NCBI RefSeq assembly: GCF_003703395.1
Contig: NZ_RDQN01000001.1
Span: 496,001-560,000, forward strand
Direction: 5' to 3'
DNA length: 64,000 nucleotides
From: Pseudoxanthomonas spadix
Lineage (GTDB): Bacteria > Pseudomonadota > Gammaproteobacteria > Xanthomonadales > Xanthomonadaceae
Positions 37,604 to 46,652 of the stretch are shown piece by piece. Position numbers and translations under genes: made by a program. Each line of letters starts with the position of its first letter. The stretch's first letter is position 1. A model generated the notes under the pieces. That model did no database searches, was not told the origin of the DNA, and was given only the letters and a program-made list of their open reading frames with translations.

Positions 37604-38779
37604 TTAGCCGGGAATGCGCACCCAGCCTTCCATCAGGACCCGCGCGCTGCGGCTCATGATCGCCTTGCGCACGGTCCATTGGCCGTCGACCTGGCGTGCT
37701 TCGGCGCCGACGCGCAGGGTGCCCGAGGGGTGCCCGAAACGCACCGAGGTGCGCTCGCCGCCGCCGGCGGCCAGGTTCACCAGGGTGCCGGGAATCGCTG
37801 CGGCGGTGCCGATGGCAACCGCCGCGGTGCCCATCATGGCGTGGTGCAGTTTGCCCATCGACAGCGCGCGCACGTGCAGGTCGATCTCACTGGCCGCAAT
37901 CTGCCTGCCGCTGGAGGAGACGTAGTCCTGCGCCGGCGCGACGAAGGCCACCTTCGGCGTGTGCTGACGGGTCGCGGCCTGCTCGATGCGGTCGATCAGG
38001 CCCATGCGCACCGCGCCGTGCGCGCGGATCGCCTCGAACCGCGCCAGCGCGGCCTTGTCCTCGTTGATCGCCGGCTGCAGTTCGGTGCCGGTGTAGCCCA
38101 GGTCGGCGGCATTGAGGAAGATGGTCGGGATCCCGGCGTTGATCATGGTCACCTGGAAGCTGCCGACCCCGGGCACCTCCAGGGTGTCGACCAGATGGCC
38201 GGTGGGAAACATCGCCCCGCCCTCGCCGTCCTCGGACGGGTCGAGGAATTCCAGCTGGATCTCGGCCGCCGGAAAGGTCACCCCATCGAGCTCGAAATCG
38301 CCGGTCTCCTGCACCGCGCCGTCGGTCATCGGCACGTGCGCAATGATGGTCTTGCCGATGTTGGCCTGCCAGATCCGCACGCTGGCGATGCCATCGCGCG
38401 GCACCCGCGCCGGATCGACCAGGCCATTGCTGATCGCGAACGGGCCGACCGCGGTGCTGAGGTTGCCGCAGTTGCCGCTCCAGTCCACGAACGCGGTGTC
38501 GATCGAGACCTGGCCGTAGAGATAGTCAACGTCATGTCCGGGCACCGAAGGTGCCGAGATGATCACGCACTTGCTGGTGCTGGAGGTCGCCCCGCCCATG
38601 CCATCGGTGTGCTTGCCGTACGGGTCGGGCGAGCCGATCACCCGCATCAGCAAGGCATCACGCGCCGCGCCCGGCACCTGCGCATCGGCCGGCAGGTCCT
38701 GCAGGCGGAAGAACACGCCCTTGCTGGTGCCGCCGCGCATGTAGGTGGCGGGAATCCTGATCTGCGGTGGATGGGGCAT
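37604..38779 (-). CDS. prpF: 2-methylaconitate cis-trans isomerase
   Basis: A 391-residue PrpF-family isomerase working with AcnD in the methylcitrate cycle of propionate breakdown. Signatures: IPATYMRGGTSKGVFFRLQD, GSPDPYGKHTDGMGGATSSTSK, WSGNCGNLSTAVGPFAI with the catalytic cysteine, and GKLHHAMMGTAAVAIGTAA. Ribosome site AAGGA eight bases upstream. It follows acnD after 53 bases on the same strand, the usual order. Confidence 0.96.
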   Translation of the reverse strand: MPHPPQIRIPATYMRGGTSKGVFFRLQDLPADAQVPGAARDALLMRVIGSPDPYGKHTDGMGGATSSTSKCVIISAPSVPGHDVDYLYGQVSIDTAFVDWSGNCGNLSTAVGPFAISNGLVDPARVPRDGIASVRIWQANIGKTIIAHVPMTDGAVQETGDFELDGVTFPAAEIQLEFLDPSEDGEGGAMFPTGHLVDTLEVPGVGSFQVTMINAGIPTIFLNAADLGYTGTELQPAINEDKAALARFEAIRAHGAVRMGLIDRIEQAATRQHTPKVAFVAPAQDYVSSSGRQIAASEIDLHVRALSMGKLHHAMMGTAAVAIGTAAAIPGTLVNLAAGGGERTSVRFGHPSGTLRVGAEARQVDGQWTVRKAIMSRSARVLMEGWVRIPG

Positions 38780-38832
38780 GGATGATCCTTTGCGCGTGCG
38801 CCGGGCACGCAGACATCAAAAGAAAGATGGGC

Positions 38833-41448
38833 TCAGGCCGCCTTGGACGATGCCAGGAAATCCTGCGCAAAGCGCTGCAGCACGCCGCCTGCCTCGTAGA
38901 TGGCCACTTCCTCGGCCGTATCCAGGCGACAGGTGACGGCGACCTGCTGCTGGCTGCCGTCCTTGCGGTGGATGACCAGGGTCAGGTCCGCGCGCGGGGT
39001 CGGCGTACCGACCACGTCGAAGGTCTCGGTGCCGTCGATGCCCAGGGTCTTGCGGTCGGTGCCGGGTTTGAATTCCAGCGGCAGCACGCCCATGCCGACC
39101 AGGTTGGTGCGGTGGATGCGCTCGAAACCCTCGGCGACGATGGCTTCCACGCCGGCCAGGCGCACGCCCTTGGCGGCCCAGTCACGCGAACTGCCCTGCC
39201 CGTAATCGGCGCCGGCGATGATGATCAGCGGCTGCTTGCGGGCCATGTAGGTCTCGATCGCCTCCCACATGCGCGTCACCTTGCCTTCCGGTTCGATGCG
39301 GGCGAGCGAGCCCTGCTTCACCTGGCCATCGACCACCGCCATTTCGTTGATCAGCTTTGGATTGGCGAAGGTCGCGCGCTGGGCGGTGAGATGGTCGCCG
39401 CGGTGGGTGGCGTAGGAATTGAAGTCCTCCTCCGGCACGCCCATTTTCGCCAGGTATTCGCCGGCGGCGCTGTCGGGCAGGATGGCGTTGGACGGGGAGA
39501 GGTGGTCGGTGGTGATGTTGTCGCCCAGCACCGCCAGCGGGCGCATGCCGCGCAGCGTGCGCGCACCGGCCAGCGCGCCTTCCCAGTACGGCGGGCGGCG
39601 GATGTAGGTGCTGCGCGGACGCCAGGCGTAGAGCGGATCGATCCGCGCGCCGCTGTGGGCGGTGCGGGCGAACATCGGGTCGTAGACCCTGCGGAAGTGC
39701 TCGGGCTTGACGCTCTGGGCGACGATCGCATCGATCTGCGCATCGCTGGGCCAGATGTCCTTCAGGGTGACCGGGTTGCCGGCCTGGTCCAGGCCGAGCA
39801 CGTCCTTTTCGATGTCAAAGCGCACCGTGCCGGCAATGGCATAGGCGACCACCAGCGGCGGCGAAGCCAGGAACGCCTGCTTGGCGTAAGGATGGATGCG
39901 CCCGTCGAAGTTGCGGTTGCCCGAAAGCACCGCGGTGGCGTAGAGGTCGCGGTCGATGATTTCCTGCTGGATCGCCGGGTCCAGCGCGCCGCTCATGCCG
40001 TTGCAGGTGGTGCAGGCAAAGGCGACGATGCCAAAGCCCAGCTGTTCCAGTTCCGACAGCAGCTTGGCGTCTTCCAGATACAGCTGCACCGCCTTGGACC
40101 CGGGTGCCAGCGAAGACTTCACCCACGGCTTGCGGGTCAGCCCGCGCGCGTTGGCGTTGCGTGCCAGCAGGCCGGCGGCGATCACGTTGCGCGGGTTGGA
40201 GGTGTTGGTGCAGCTGGTGATGGCGGCGATGATCACCGCGCCATCGGGCATCAGGCCTTTGGCCTGCTCGGCCTTGCCGGCCTCCAGCTTGGCCTCGTCG
40301 GCGATGCCGCGCGCGGCCAGTTCGGTGGTGGCCACCCGCCGGTGCGGATTGGACGGACCGGCCATGTTGCGCACCACGCTGGACAGGTCGAAACGCAGCA
40401 CCCGCTCGTACTGGGCGGTCTTCAGCGCATCGGCCCACAGGCCGGCGGCCTTGGCATAGGTTTGGACCAGCTTGACCTGCGCGTCCTCGCGCCCGGTCAG
40501 GCGCAGGTAGTCGATGGTCTGCTGGTCGATGTAGAACATCGCCGCGGTGGCGCCGAATTCCGGGGTCATGTTGGAGATCGTGGCGCGGTCGCCGATGGTC
40601 AGCGCATCGGCGCCTTGCCCGAAGAACTCCAGGTACGCGCCGACCACCTTTTCCTTGCGCAGGAATTCGGTCAGCGCCAGCACCACGTCGGTGGCGGTGA
40701 TGCCCGGCTGCGGCCGGCCAGTGAGTTCCACGCCGATGATGTCCGGCAGGCGCATCCACGAAGCGCGCCCCAGCATCACGCTTTCCGCTTCCAGCCCGCC
40801 CACGCCGATGGCGATCACGCCCAGCGCGTCCACGTGCGGGGTATGGCTGTCGGTGCCGACCAGCGTGTCCGGATAGGCCACGCCATCGACCGCGTGCACC
40901 ACCGGCGACATCCGCTCCAGGTTGATCTGGTGCATGATCCCGTTGCCCGGCGGGATCACGTCCACGTTCTTGAACGCGCGGCTGGTCCAGTCGATGAAGT
41001 GGAAGCGGTCCTCGTTGCGCCGGTCCTCGACCGCGCGGTTCTTGGCAAAGGCATTGCGGTCAAAGCCGGCGTATTCCACCGCCAGCGAGTGATCCACGAT
41101 CAGCTGGGTGGGTACCACCGGATTGACCTGGGCCGGATCGCCGCCTTGGCTTGCGATGGCATCGCGCAGCCCGGCCAGGTCCACCAGCGCGGTCTGGCCG
41201 AGGATGTCGTGGCACACCACCCGCGCCGGGAACCACGGGAAATCCAGGTCGCGCCGGCGCTGGATCAGCTGCTGCAGCGCATCGTCCAGCAGCGCCGGAT
41301 CGCAGCGCCGGACCAGGTTCTCGGCATGCACGCGGCTGGTGTAGGGCAGCGTGTCCCAGGCGCCGGGCTGCAGCGCCTCCACCGCGGCGCGCGCGTCGAA
41401 GTAATCCAGGTCGGTCCCCGGCAGGGGCTTGCGGAAAGCGCTGTTCAT
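38833..41448 (-). CDS. acnD: 2-methylcitrate dehydratase (2-methyl-trans-aconitate forming)
   Basis: An 871-residue aconitase-superfamily enzyme with a [4Fe-4S] cluster: VVPTQLIVDHSLAVEY, VGTDSHTPHVDALGVIAIGVGG, ITSCTNTSNPRNVIAAGLL and FACTTCNGMSG hold the ligand cysteines, and GQGSSRDWAAKG binds substrate in the C-terminal domain. AcnD rather than AcnA is inferred from prpF next door and from length. prpB and prpC, normally upstream, are absent from the window. The start at 41448 was chosen from the family N-terminus (FRKPLPGTDLDYFD). Confidence 0.92.
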   Translation of the reverse strand: MNSAFRKPLPGTDLDYFDARAAVEALQPGAWDTLPYTSRVHAENLVRRCDPALLDDALQQLIQRRRDLDFPWFPARVVCHDILGQTALVDLAGLRDAIASQGGDPAQVNPVVPTQLIVDHSLAVEYAGFDRNAFAKNRAVEDRRNEDRFHFIDWTSRAFKNVDVIPPGNGIMHQINLERMSPVVHAVDGVAYPDTLVGTDSHTPHVDALGVIAIGVGGLEAESVMLGRASWMRLPDIIGVELTGRPQPGITATDVVLALTEFLRKEKVVGAYLEFFGQGADALTIGDRATISNMTPEFGATAAMFYIDQQTIDYLRLTGREDAQVKLVQTYAKAAGLWADALKTAQYERVLRFDLSSVVRNMAGPSNPHRRVATTELAARGIADEAKLEAGKAEQAKGLMPDGAVIIAAITSCTNTSNPRNVIAAGLLARNANARGLTRKPWVKSSLAPGSKAVQLYLEDAKLLSELEQLGFGIVAFACTTCNGMSGALDPAIQQEIIDRDLYATAVLSGNRNFDGRIHPYAKQAFLASPPLVVAYAIAGTVRFDIEKDVLGLDQAGNPVTLKDIWPSDAQIDAIVAQSVKPEHFRRVYDPMFARTAHSGARIDPLYAWRPRSTYIRRPPYWEGALAGARTLRGMRPLAVLGDNITTDHLSPSNAILPDSAAGEYLAKMGVPEEDFNSYATHRGDHLTAQRATFANPKLINEMAVVDGQVKQGSLARIEPEGKVTRMWEAIETYMARKQPLIIIAGADYGQGSSRDWAAKGVRLAGVEAIVAEGFERIHRTNLVGMGVLPLEFKPGTDRKTLGIDGTETFDVVGTPTPRADLTLVIHRKDGSQQQVAVTCRLDTAEEVAIYEAGGVLQRFAQDFLASSKAA

Positions 41449-41567
41449 GGCTTGAGTTCGATCAACGAGGGAGGAAATGCGTCTGGAGCGCGGATTGGCG
41501 GCCTTCGGCTGTGGCCCGCATCTGCTGGATCCATATCGCAGGGCGGCAATTTGGCACTGCCCGATCC

Positions 41568-41595
41568 ATTGATCAATCTTGATTGGCCCAATCAA
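41568..41595. promoter_or_regulatory. Paired palindromes upstream of acnD (candidate operator)
   Basis: ATTGATCAAT (41568-41577) is a perfect ten-base palindrome, and TTGATTGG-C-CCAATCAA (41579-41595) is a perfect inverted repeat with eight-base arms, almost touching it. Both contain TTGAT. They lie about 120 bases upstream of the acnD start, in an AT-rich patch, as expected for a repressor or activator site. The cognate regulator is not in the window. Confidence 0.6.
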
Positions 41596-41696
41596 CCTGT
41601 CTACGTACAGGTATCGCCTTCGCGCTGGACGGCCCGGCCAACGCCGACAGCACGCTGCAGTCCCTGGCCGGCCTTCCGGGTGTGGCGGCATCACCT

Positions 41697-42122
41697 TCAG
41701 CGGCAGACCTTGAACACCCGGGCATCCCAGCGTGACGCATCGTCGAACGACCAGTGCAAGCCCTTGCGCGCGTGCGCCGCGGCCCGCGCGCTGCGCGCAC
41801 GCTGGCAGGCACTGACGGTGGTGGTGCGCGCCTTGGCCCGGCGAGGCGGCACGGGACGACGCTGCACCTGCTGGGCCAGCATGCGACGGTTGCTGGCCTG
41901 CAAAGACTTGCGGTCACGCGCGATGCTGCGTTCGGCTGCGGTCCGCTCGGCGCTGGGTGCGGCGGCCAGACCCGGGTCGGGCGTCCATTGTTTCTCGATC
42001 CGGCCACTGCAGGCCTGCGACTGGTACACCACCACACTGGCGCCATCGCGACACTTGTAGACCGACTGCGCGTTGGCGCCTGCCGCCAGCAGGCACAGCG
42101 CCATCACCACGATGCGTTTCAT
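41697..42122 (-). CDS. Small exported protein, DUF4124-like N-terminus
   Basis: A 141-residue protein with a signal peptide (KRIVVMALCLLAAGANA) followed by QSVYKCRDGASVVVYQSQACSG, the pattern of DUF4124 domains (two conserved cysteines around a YxCxDxxG hairpin). The C-terminal half is basic, with an Arg/Ala-rich region (RPVPPRRAKARTTTVSACQRARS) and a final KVCR. The start at 42122 has GGGAAGG nine bases upstream. Periplasmic, function unknown. Its last bases lie about 100 bases upstream of the acnD operator region, in the same direction. Confidence 0.8.
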   Translation of the reverse strand: MKRIVVMALCLLAAGANAQSVYKCRDGASVVVYQSQACSGRIEKQWTPDPGLAAAPSAERTAAERSIARDRKSLQASNRRMLAQQVQRRPVPPRRAKARTTTVSACQRARSARAAAHARKGLHWSFDDASRWDARVFKVCR

Positions 42123-42534
42123 CAAGCCTTCCCTGGTCTGCGACAACGAAGGCCAGTCTCGGCACGGCAACGACCGGCCACCATCGGTCTTGTGCGCGGC
42201 CCGATGTCAGACAACCTCCCGACGTGCATCCGCGCCGCCGCTGCCTGCGTAACCATGAGATCGCCATCGCCGCAGGGGCCCCATGCCCACCTTGCTCGTC
42301 CCTGCCATGCTGGCCATGGATGGGTGCACCATCACCCCTCGCGCCCGGTCTGGGTTGCTGGACAACGCACCGTGCCTTGACCACCGTCCGCTCCGAAAGG
42401 CATTGGCACCCAAGCGCGCGGTGCGAGGTGGCGCATGAGCTGTAGCGCACGATGGCGTCCATTGCGCCTGGTTCATTGCTGGGCGATGGGTCCTGGCCCG
42501 CTGCCGCCCTTCCATCCGACCTGGAACCTGCTCC
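42123..42534. other. 412-base intergenic region
   Basis: It lies between the divergent DUF4124 and DUF4345 genes. No conserved open frame, RNA gene or clear palindrome was seen. It must contain promoters for both genes, but no sigma-70 pair stands out. Confidence 0.4.
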
Positions 42535-42912
42535 ATGGCCAATGCCTATCTCTGGTTCAACGCCCTGCTCTACATGGGCCTGGCGATCTGGTGCTCGATC
42601 GACCCGGACCGCGCCGCGCAGGCGGTGGGCTTCACCGGACTCACGCCCTCCGGGCAGACCGAGTTCCTGGCCGTCTATGGCGGCATGGAATTCGGCATCG
42701 GCCTGGCGTTTGCTTACTTTTCGGTCAGCCGCCAGCCGCGCAATGGGCTGGTGCTGGGGGTGGCCTTCTACGCCCCCATCGTGCTCTGGCGAGCATGGGC
42801 GATCAGTCTGCATGGGCCGCTGGAGCCTACCACCTGGGTATTGGCCGGGATGGAATGGGGCCTGTTCCTGCTCGGACTGGTCCTGCTGTTGCAGCGCGGC
42901 CAAGAGCGCTGA
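42535..42912 (+). CDS. DUF4345-type small membrane protein
   Basis: A 125-residue inner-membrane protein with four hydrophobic segments (YLWFNALLYMGLAIWCSI; FLAVYGGMEFGIGLAFAYF; GLVLGVAFYAPIVLWRAW; VLAGMEWGLFLLGLVLLL). YGGMEFGIG is characteristic of the family. Function unknown. It lies 82 bases upstream of the ECF sigma gene in the same direction and may or may not belong to that operon. Confidence 0.78.
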   Translation: MANAYLWFNALLYMGLAIWCSIDPDRAAQAVGFTGLTPSGQTEFLAVYGGMEFGIGLAFAYFSVSRQPRNGLVLGVAFYAPIVLWRAWAISLHGPLEPTTWVLAGMEWGLFLLGLVLLLQRGQER

Positions 42913-42994
42913 AGCCGTCCAGGTCGCATTGATGTCGGGTGCTTCTGTAGGATTGCACGTTTTCGCATCCACGACCCCACAAGGCCAGTACCGC

Positions 42995-43564
42995 ATGGCG
43001 GACTCCACCGAGCGCAGCACGTCTGCAGAAGAAGCCGATCAGCTGCTGCTGGCCACCGCAGGCGGCGACACCGCCGCCTTCGAACGCCTGTATCGGGCCA
43101 CCTCGCCCCGCCTGTTCGCGGTCTGCCTGCGCCTGCTGCCCCAGCGCAGCGAGGCCGAAGACGTGCTCCAGGAGGTCTACAGCAACGTCTGGCGCAAGGC
43201 CGCGCAGTTCGATCCGGCCAAGGCCAGCGGCCTGACCTGGCTGTCGATGATGGCGCGCAACCGCGCTATCGACCACCTGCGCGCCTCGCGCAACGAGCGC
43301 AACTCGGTGCCGATCGAGCTGGGACCGGAACTGGTGGATGGTGCAGAAGCAGCCGATCAGCTCGCCCACGCCGCGATGCAGGCGCATGGGCTTGAAGCCT
43401 GCCTGGACGAGCTGGAACTGCAGCGCCGCACGCTGATCCGCAAGGCCTTCTATGAAGGCAGCACCTACGAGGAGCTGGCCACGCGCAGCGGCGCGCCGCT
43501 GGGGACGGTGAAAAGCTGGATCCGCCGCAGCCTGGCCAAGCTCAAGGCGTGCCTGGAACGATGA
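42995..43564 (+). CDS. ECF-type RNA polymerase sigma factor
   Basis: A 189-residue group IV sigma factor. Region 2: AAFERLYRATSPRLFAVCLR to SEAEDVLQEVYSNVWRKAAQF and LTWLSMMARNRAIDHLRA; region 4: LDELELQRRTLIRKAFYEGSTYEELATRSGAPLGTVKSWIRRSL. The YEGSTYEELA...GTVKSWIRRSL segment places it near the SigK/RpoE groups that pair with RskA-like anti-sigmas. The anti-sigma gene overlaps by ATGA. It probably drives itself and the lipid genes downstream; no promoter of its own class was recognised by eye. Confidence 0.93.
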   Translation: MADSTERSTSAEEADQLLLATAGGDTAAFERLYRATSPRLFAVCLRLLPQRSEAEDVLQEVYSNVWRKAAQFDPAKASGLTWLSMMARNRAIDHLRASRNERNSVPIELGPELVDGAEAADQLAHAAMQAHGLEACLDELELQRRTLIRKAFYEGSTYEELATRSGAPLGTVKSWIRRSLAKLKACLER

Positions 43565-44358
43565 ACACCTCGACGCGCCATTTCGAACAGGATCCACCCG
43601 AGCGCGATGTGCTGGCCGGAGAGTATGTGCTGGGCGTGCTCGACGCGCAGGCTCGTGCACAGGTGGCCGGGCTGATCGCCAGCGATCCGGTGTTCGCCGC
43701 CGAGGTGCAGCGCTGGGAAGTCCATTTCGGCCCATTGGTCGATCAGCTCCTGCCGGTGCCCGTGCCCGACTACCTGTGGGCACGCATCAGCCATGCGCTG
43801 GGTCTGGCCCCGCTGACGCGTTCGGTGCCTGCCATCGACACTGCGCCCAGGCGCGGCCTCTGGGACAACCTGGGTCTGTGGCGCGGACTGGGGATTGGCG
43901 GCTTTGCCAGCGCGGTGGTGGCGGTGCTGGCACTGGTTTCGGTGCTGCGTGCACCGCCGGTGCGGCCGCTGCCGGCGCCGGCGATCGTGCAGCCACCTCC
44001 GGCCCCGGCCATGCCGCAGATGGTGGCCGCGCTGACCCAGGACGATGGCAGCACCGGCTACGTGGCGACCATGGACGGGCGCACCGGCAAGATGATGATC
44101 ATGCCGATGCACCCCATTGTGCAGCCTGGCCGTGCGCCCGAGCTGTGGATCATTCCCAGGGGTGGAAGACCGGTCTCGATGGGCGTGCTGGATCCCGAGC
44201 ACGTGGCCGAGCACACCTTGCCGAAGAGGTTGCGCAGCCTGCTGGGCACCGATGCCTTGCTGGCCGTCACCATGGAGGCGCCCGGCGGTTCGCCTTCCGG
44301 CGCGCCAACCGGCGCGGCCGTGGCCAAGGGCGCGATCACCGCGCTGCTCTCGCCCTGA
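43561..44358 (+). CDS. Anti-sigma factor, RskA-like, single-pass membrane protein
   Basis: A 265-residue regulator: cytoplasmic N-terminal sigma-binding helices (DVLAGEYVLGVLDAQARAQV), a linker, one membrane segment (GIGGFASAVVAVLALVSVL, about residues 118-136), a Pro-rich stretch, then a periplasmic RskA-type domain (GYVATMDGRTGKMMIMP, RAPELWIIPRGGRPVSMGVL). The protein contains no cysteine, so it cannot be a zinc-dependent ChrR-type anti-sigma. Release probably involves periplasmic sensing or proteolysis (inference). Confidence 0.88.
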   Translation: MNTSTRHFEQDPPERDVLAGEYVLGVLDAQARAQVAGLIASDPVFAAEVQRWEVHFGPLVDQLLPVPVPDYLWARISHALGLAPLTRSVPAIDTAPRRGLWDNLGLWRGLGIGGFASAVVAVLALVSVLRAPPVRPLPAPAIVQPPPAPAMPQMVAALTQDDGSTGYVATMDGRTGKMMIMPMHPIVQPGRAPELWIIPRGGRPVSMGVLDPEHVAEHTLPKRLRSLLGTDALLAVTMEAPGGSPSGAPTGAAVAKGAITALLSP

Positions 44359-44362
44359 GCCG

Positions 44363-44386
44363 GGCTGCATCCGGATGGATGCAGCC
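44363..44386 (+). other. Perfect stem-loop between anti-sigma and desaturase genes
   Basis: GGCTGCATCC and GGATGCAGCC (44363-44372, 44377-44386) pair perfectly around GGAT. No T-run follows. It starts four bases after the anti-sigma stop and ends 38 bases before the desaturase start. It may act as partial terminator or RNA-stability element that separates regulator from effector expression. Confidence 0.65.
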
Positions 44387-44424
44387 AACGTAACCATTGG
44401 ACATCCCCCGCGCAAGGACCCTGC

Positions 44425-45408
44425 GTGCACGAGTCACCGGCTACCGCGGCGCAAGCCTCGTCCCCGATCGAACCGGCGTTGCGCACGCGCTGGTGGCAGG
44501 CGCTGTTGCGCTGGTTCGACAGCGGCGTGCAGGCGCCGCTGGAACCGGCCCGTGCCGACCGCATCGACTGGCTGCGCGCACTGCCGTTCGTGGCGATGCA
44601 TTTGATGTGCATCGCAGTGCTCTGGGTCGGCTGGTCGTGGTTCGCCGTGGGCGTGGCGGCGGCACTTTACGTGCTGCGGATGTTCGCCATCACCGCGTTT
44701 TACCATCGTTACTTCTCGCACAAGACCTTCAAGGCCTCGCGCCTGGTGCAGGGCGTGTTTGCCGCGATCGGCGCGACCAGCGTGCAGCGCGGGCCGCTGT
44801 GGTGGGCCGCACACCATCGCCACCACCACCGCGTCACCGACACCGCCGAGGACCCGCATTCGCCTGGTCAGCACGGGTTTTGGTGGAGCCACATGGGCTG
44901 GTTCCTGACCCCGCGTGGGTTTCGCACGCGCTGGGAGGCGATCCCGGACCTGCGCAAGTTCCCCGAACTGCGCTTCATCGACCGCTTCGACATCCTGCTG
45001 CCGGTGCTGCTGGCGGCCGGGTTGTTCGCGCTCGGCGGCTGGCTTGAAGAGGCTGCGCCGCAGCTGGGCACCAGCGCCTGGCAGCTGCTGGTATGGGGGT
45101 TCTTCATCTCCACCGTGGTCCTGTTCCATGCCACGGTCACGATCAACTCGCTGTCGCACAAGTTTGGTTCGCGCCGCTTCGACACCCGCGATGACAGCCG
45201 CAACAACTGGATGCTGGCGCTGCTGACCTTTGGCGAAGGCTGGCACAACAACCACCATTTCTTCCCGGGATCGGCGCGCCAGGGTTTCCGCTGGTGGGAG
45301 GTGGACCTGACCTGGTACGGGCTGAAGGCCATGTCCTGGCTCGGCCTGGTCCGCGACCTGAAACCGGTGCCGGCCGGCCTGATCAGGGCCGCCCGGGGCC
45401 GCGCATGA
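44425..45408 (+). CDS. Acyl-lipid/acyl-CoA desaturase (delta-9 type)
   Basis: A 327-residue di-iron membrane desaturase with the three histidine boxes HRYFSH (near residue 95), HHRHHH (near 132) and HNNHH (near 274), and hydrophobic segments between them. It introduces a double bond, probably into a membrane phospholipid acyl chain. Start codon GTG at 44425. It opens the effector part of the sigma-factor operon and could supply the double bond that CFA-like methyltransferases downstream act on. Confidence 0.9.
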   Translation: MHESPATAAQASSPIEPALRTRWWQALLRWFDSGVQAPLEPARADRIDWLRALPFVAMHLMCIAVLWVGWSWFAVGVAAALYVLRMFAITAFYHRYFSHKTFKASRLVQGVFAAIGATSVQRGPLWWAAHHRHHHRVTDTAEDPHSPGQHGFWWSHMGWFLTPRGFRTRWEAIPDLRKFPELRFIDRFDILLPVLLAAGLFALGGWLEEAAPQLGTSAWQLLVWGFFISTVVLFHATVTINSLSHKFGSRRFDTRDDSRNNWMLALLTFGEGWHNNHHFFPGSARQGFRWWEVDLTWYGLKAMSWLGLVRDLKPVPAGLIRAARGRA

Positions 45409-46652
45409 GCCGGATCGCGGTGGTCGGGGGCGGGATCGCCGGCATGGGCGCGGCCTGGGCGTTGTCGCAGCGCCACGCGGTCACCTTGTTCGAGGCCGGG
45501 GACCGCCTGGGTGGGCACACGCATACCCACGACATCCAAGTCGGCGGTCGGCACTACCCGGTCGACACCGGCTTCATCGTGTTCAACCCGGACAACTATC
45601 CGTTGCTTGCGCGCCTGCTCGAGACCCTGGGCGTGGCATCGCAGCCAACCACGATGAGCTTTTCGGTCAGCCACGCGGGCACCGGGCTGGAATACAACGC
45701 CGGCAACCTGGCCGGCCTGTTCTGCCAGAAGCGCAACCTGGTCAGCCCAAGGTTCTGGAAGATGCTCGCCGACCTGCGCCGCTTCTATCGCCAGTCGCCG
45801 GCGGTGCTGGAGCTGCCCGCGCCTGGACCGACGCTGGGCCAATACCTTGACGCCCATGGCTATTCGGCCACTTTTCGAGATGCGCATATCGTGCCGATGG
45901 CCTCGGCGCTGTGGTCCTCGCCGTCGAAGGCCATCCTCGATTTTCCCATGCAGCACCTGGTGCGCTTCATGCGCAACCACCACATGCTGCAGCTCAGCGG
46001 CCGCCCGCAGTGGCGGGTGGTCAGCGGTGGTTCCAGTAGCTACGTGCAGGCGCTGCAGTCGACCTGGAAGGTGCAGGTCAGGCTCGCCGAAGCCGTCCAT
46101 GCCTTGCGCCGCGTGGAAACCGGGGTGGAAGTGCAGACGGCCGACTGCTGCGCGGTGTTCGACGAGGTGGTGCTGGCCTGCCACGCCGACGACAGCCTGC
46201 GCCTGCTCACCGATGCGGCGCCCGACGAGCAGCAGATCCTCGGCGCCATCACCTACCAGGCCAATGAGACGGTGCTGCACACCGATGCTCGCGTGCTGCC
46301 GCGCGATCGCCGCGCCTGGGCCGCCTGGAACGCACAGATCGCGGCCAGCGACGAGGGTCAGTGCATGGTCAGCTACTGGATGAACGCACTCCAGTCGCTG
46401 GACGCGCCGGTGCCCTTCATCGTCAGCCTCAACCAGGGCGGCCAGATCGATGAAGCCAAGGTGCTGCGGCGGATATCCTACCGGCATCCGCACCAGACCC
46501 CGGGCTCGGTGGCGGCGCAGCAAGCCTTGCCGCAGATCCAGGGCCGTGGGCACCTGTGGCATGCCGGGGCGGGCTGGGGCTTCGGCTTCCACGAGGACGG
46601 CCTGCGCTCCGGCATCGAGGTGGCGCGCGCACTGGGGATCACATGGCCCTGA
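45405..46652 (+). CDS. FAD-dependent oxidoreductase (COG2907, amine-oxidase fold)
   Basis: A 415-residue flavoprotein: RIAVVGGGIAGMGAAWALS (dinucleotide site), FEAGDRLGGHTHTHDI, then HYPVDTGFIVFNPDNYPLL, and GAGWGFGFHEDGLRSG at the C-terminal FAD contact. Relatives are found beside CFA-synthase-like genes; the Rhodobacter relative takes part in making furan fatty acids after methylation of an unsaturated chain (family knowledge). Overlaps the desaturase stop by ATGA. Confidence 0.88.
   Translation: MSRIAVVGGGIAGMGAAWALSQRHAVTLFEAGDRLGGHTHTHDIQVGGRHYPVDTGFIVFNPDNYPLLARLLETLGVASQPTTMSFSVSHAGTGLEYNAGNLAGLFCQKRNLVSPRFWKMLADLRRFYRQSPAVLELPAPGPTLGQYLDAHGYSATFRDAHIVPMASALWSSPSKAILDFPMQHLVRFMRNHHMLQLSGRPQWRVVSGGSSSYVQALQSTWKVQVRLAEAVHALRRVETGVEVQTADCCAVFDEVVLACHADDSLRLLTDAAPDEQQILGAITYQANETVLHTDARVLPRDRRAWAAWNAQIAASDEGQCMVSYWMNALQSLDAPVPFIVSLNQGGQIDEAKVLRRISYRHPHQTPGSVAAQQALPQIQGRGHLWHAGAGWGFGFHEDGLRSGIEVARALGITWP

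Noticed and set aside
38767-42060. A plus-strand open frame of almost 1100 codons opposite acnD
   Set aside because: It is antisense to a well-supported aconitase-family gene; composition is His/Ala/Arg/Gly-rich with no domain, a typical shadow in G+C-rich DNA.
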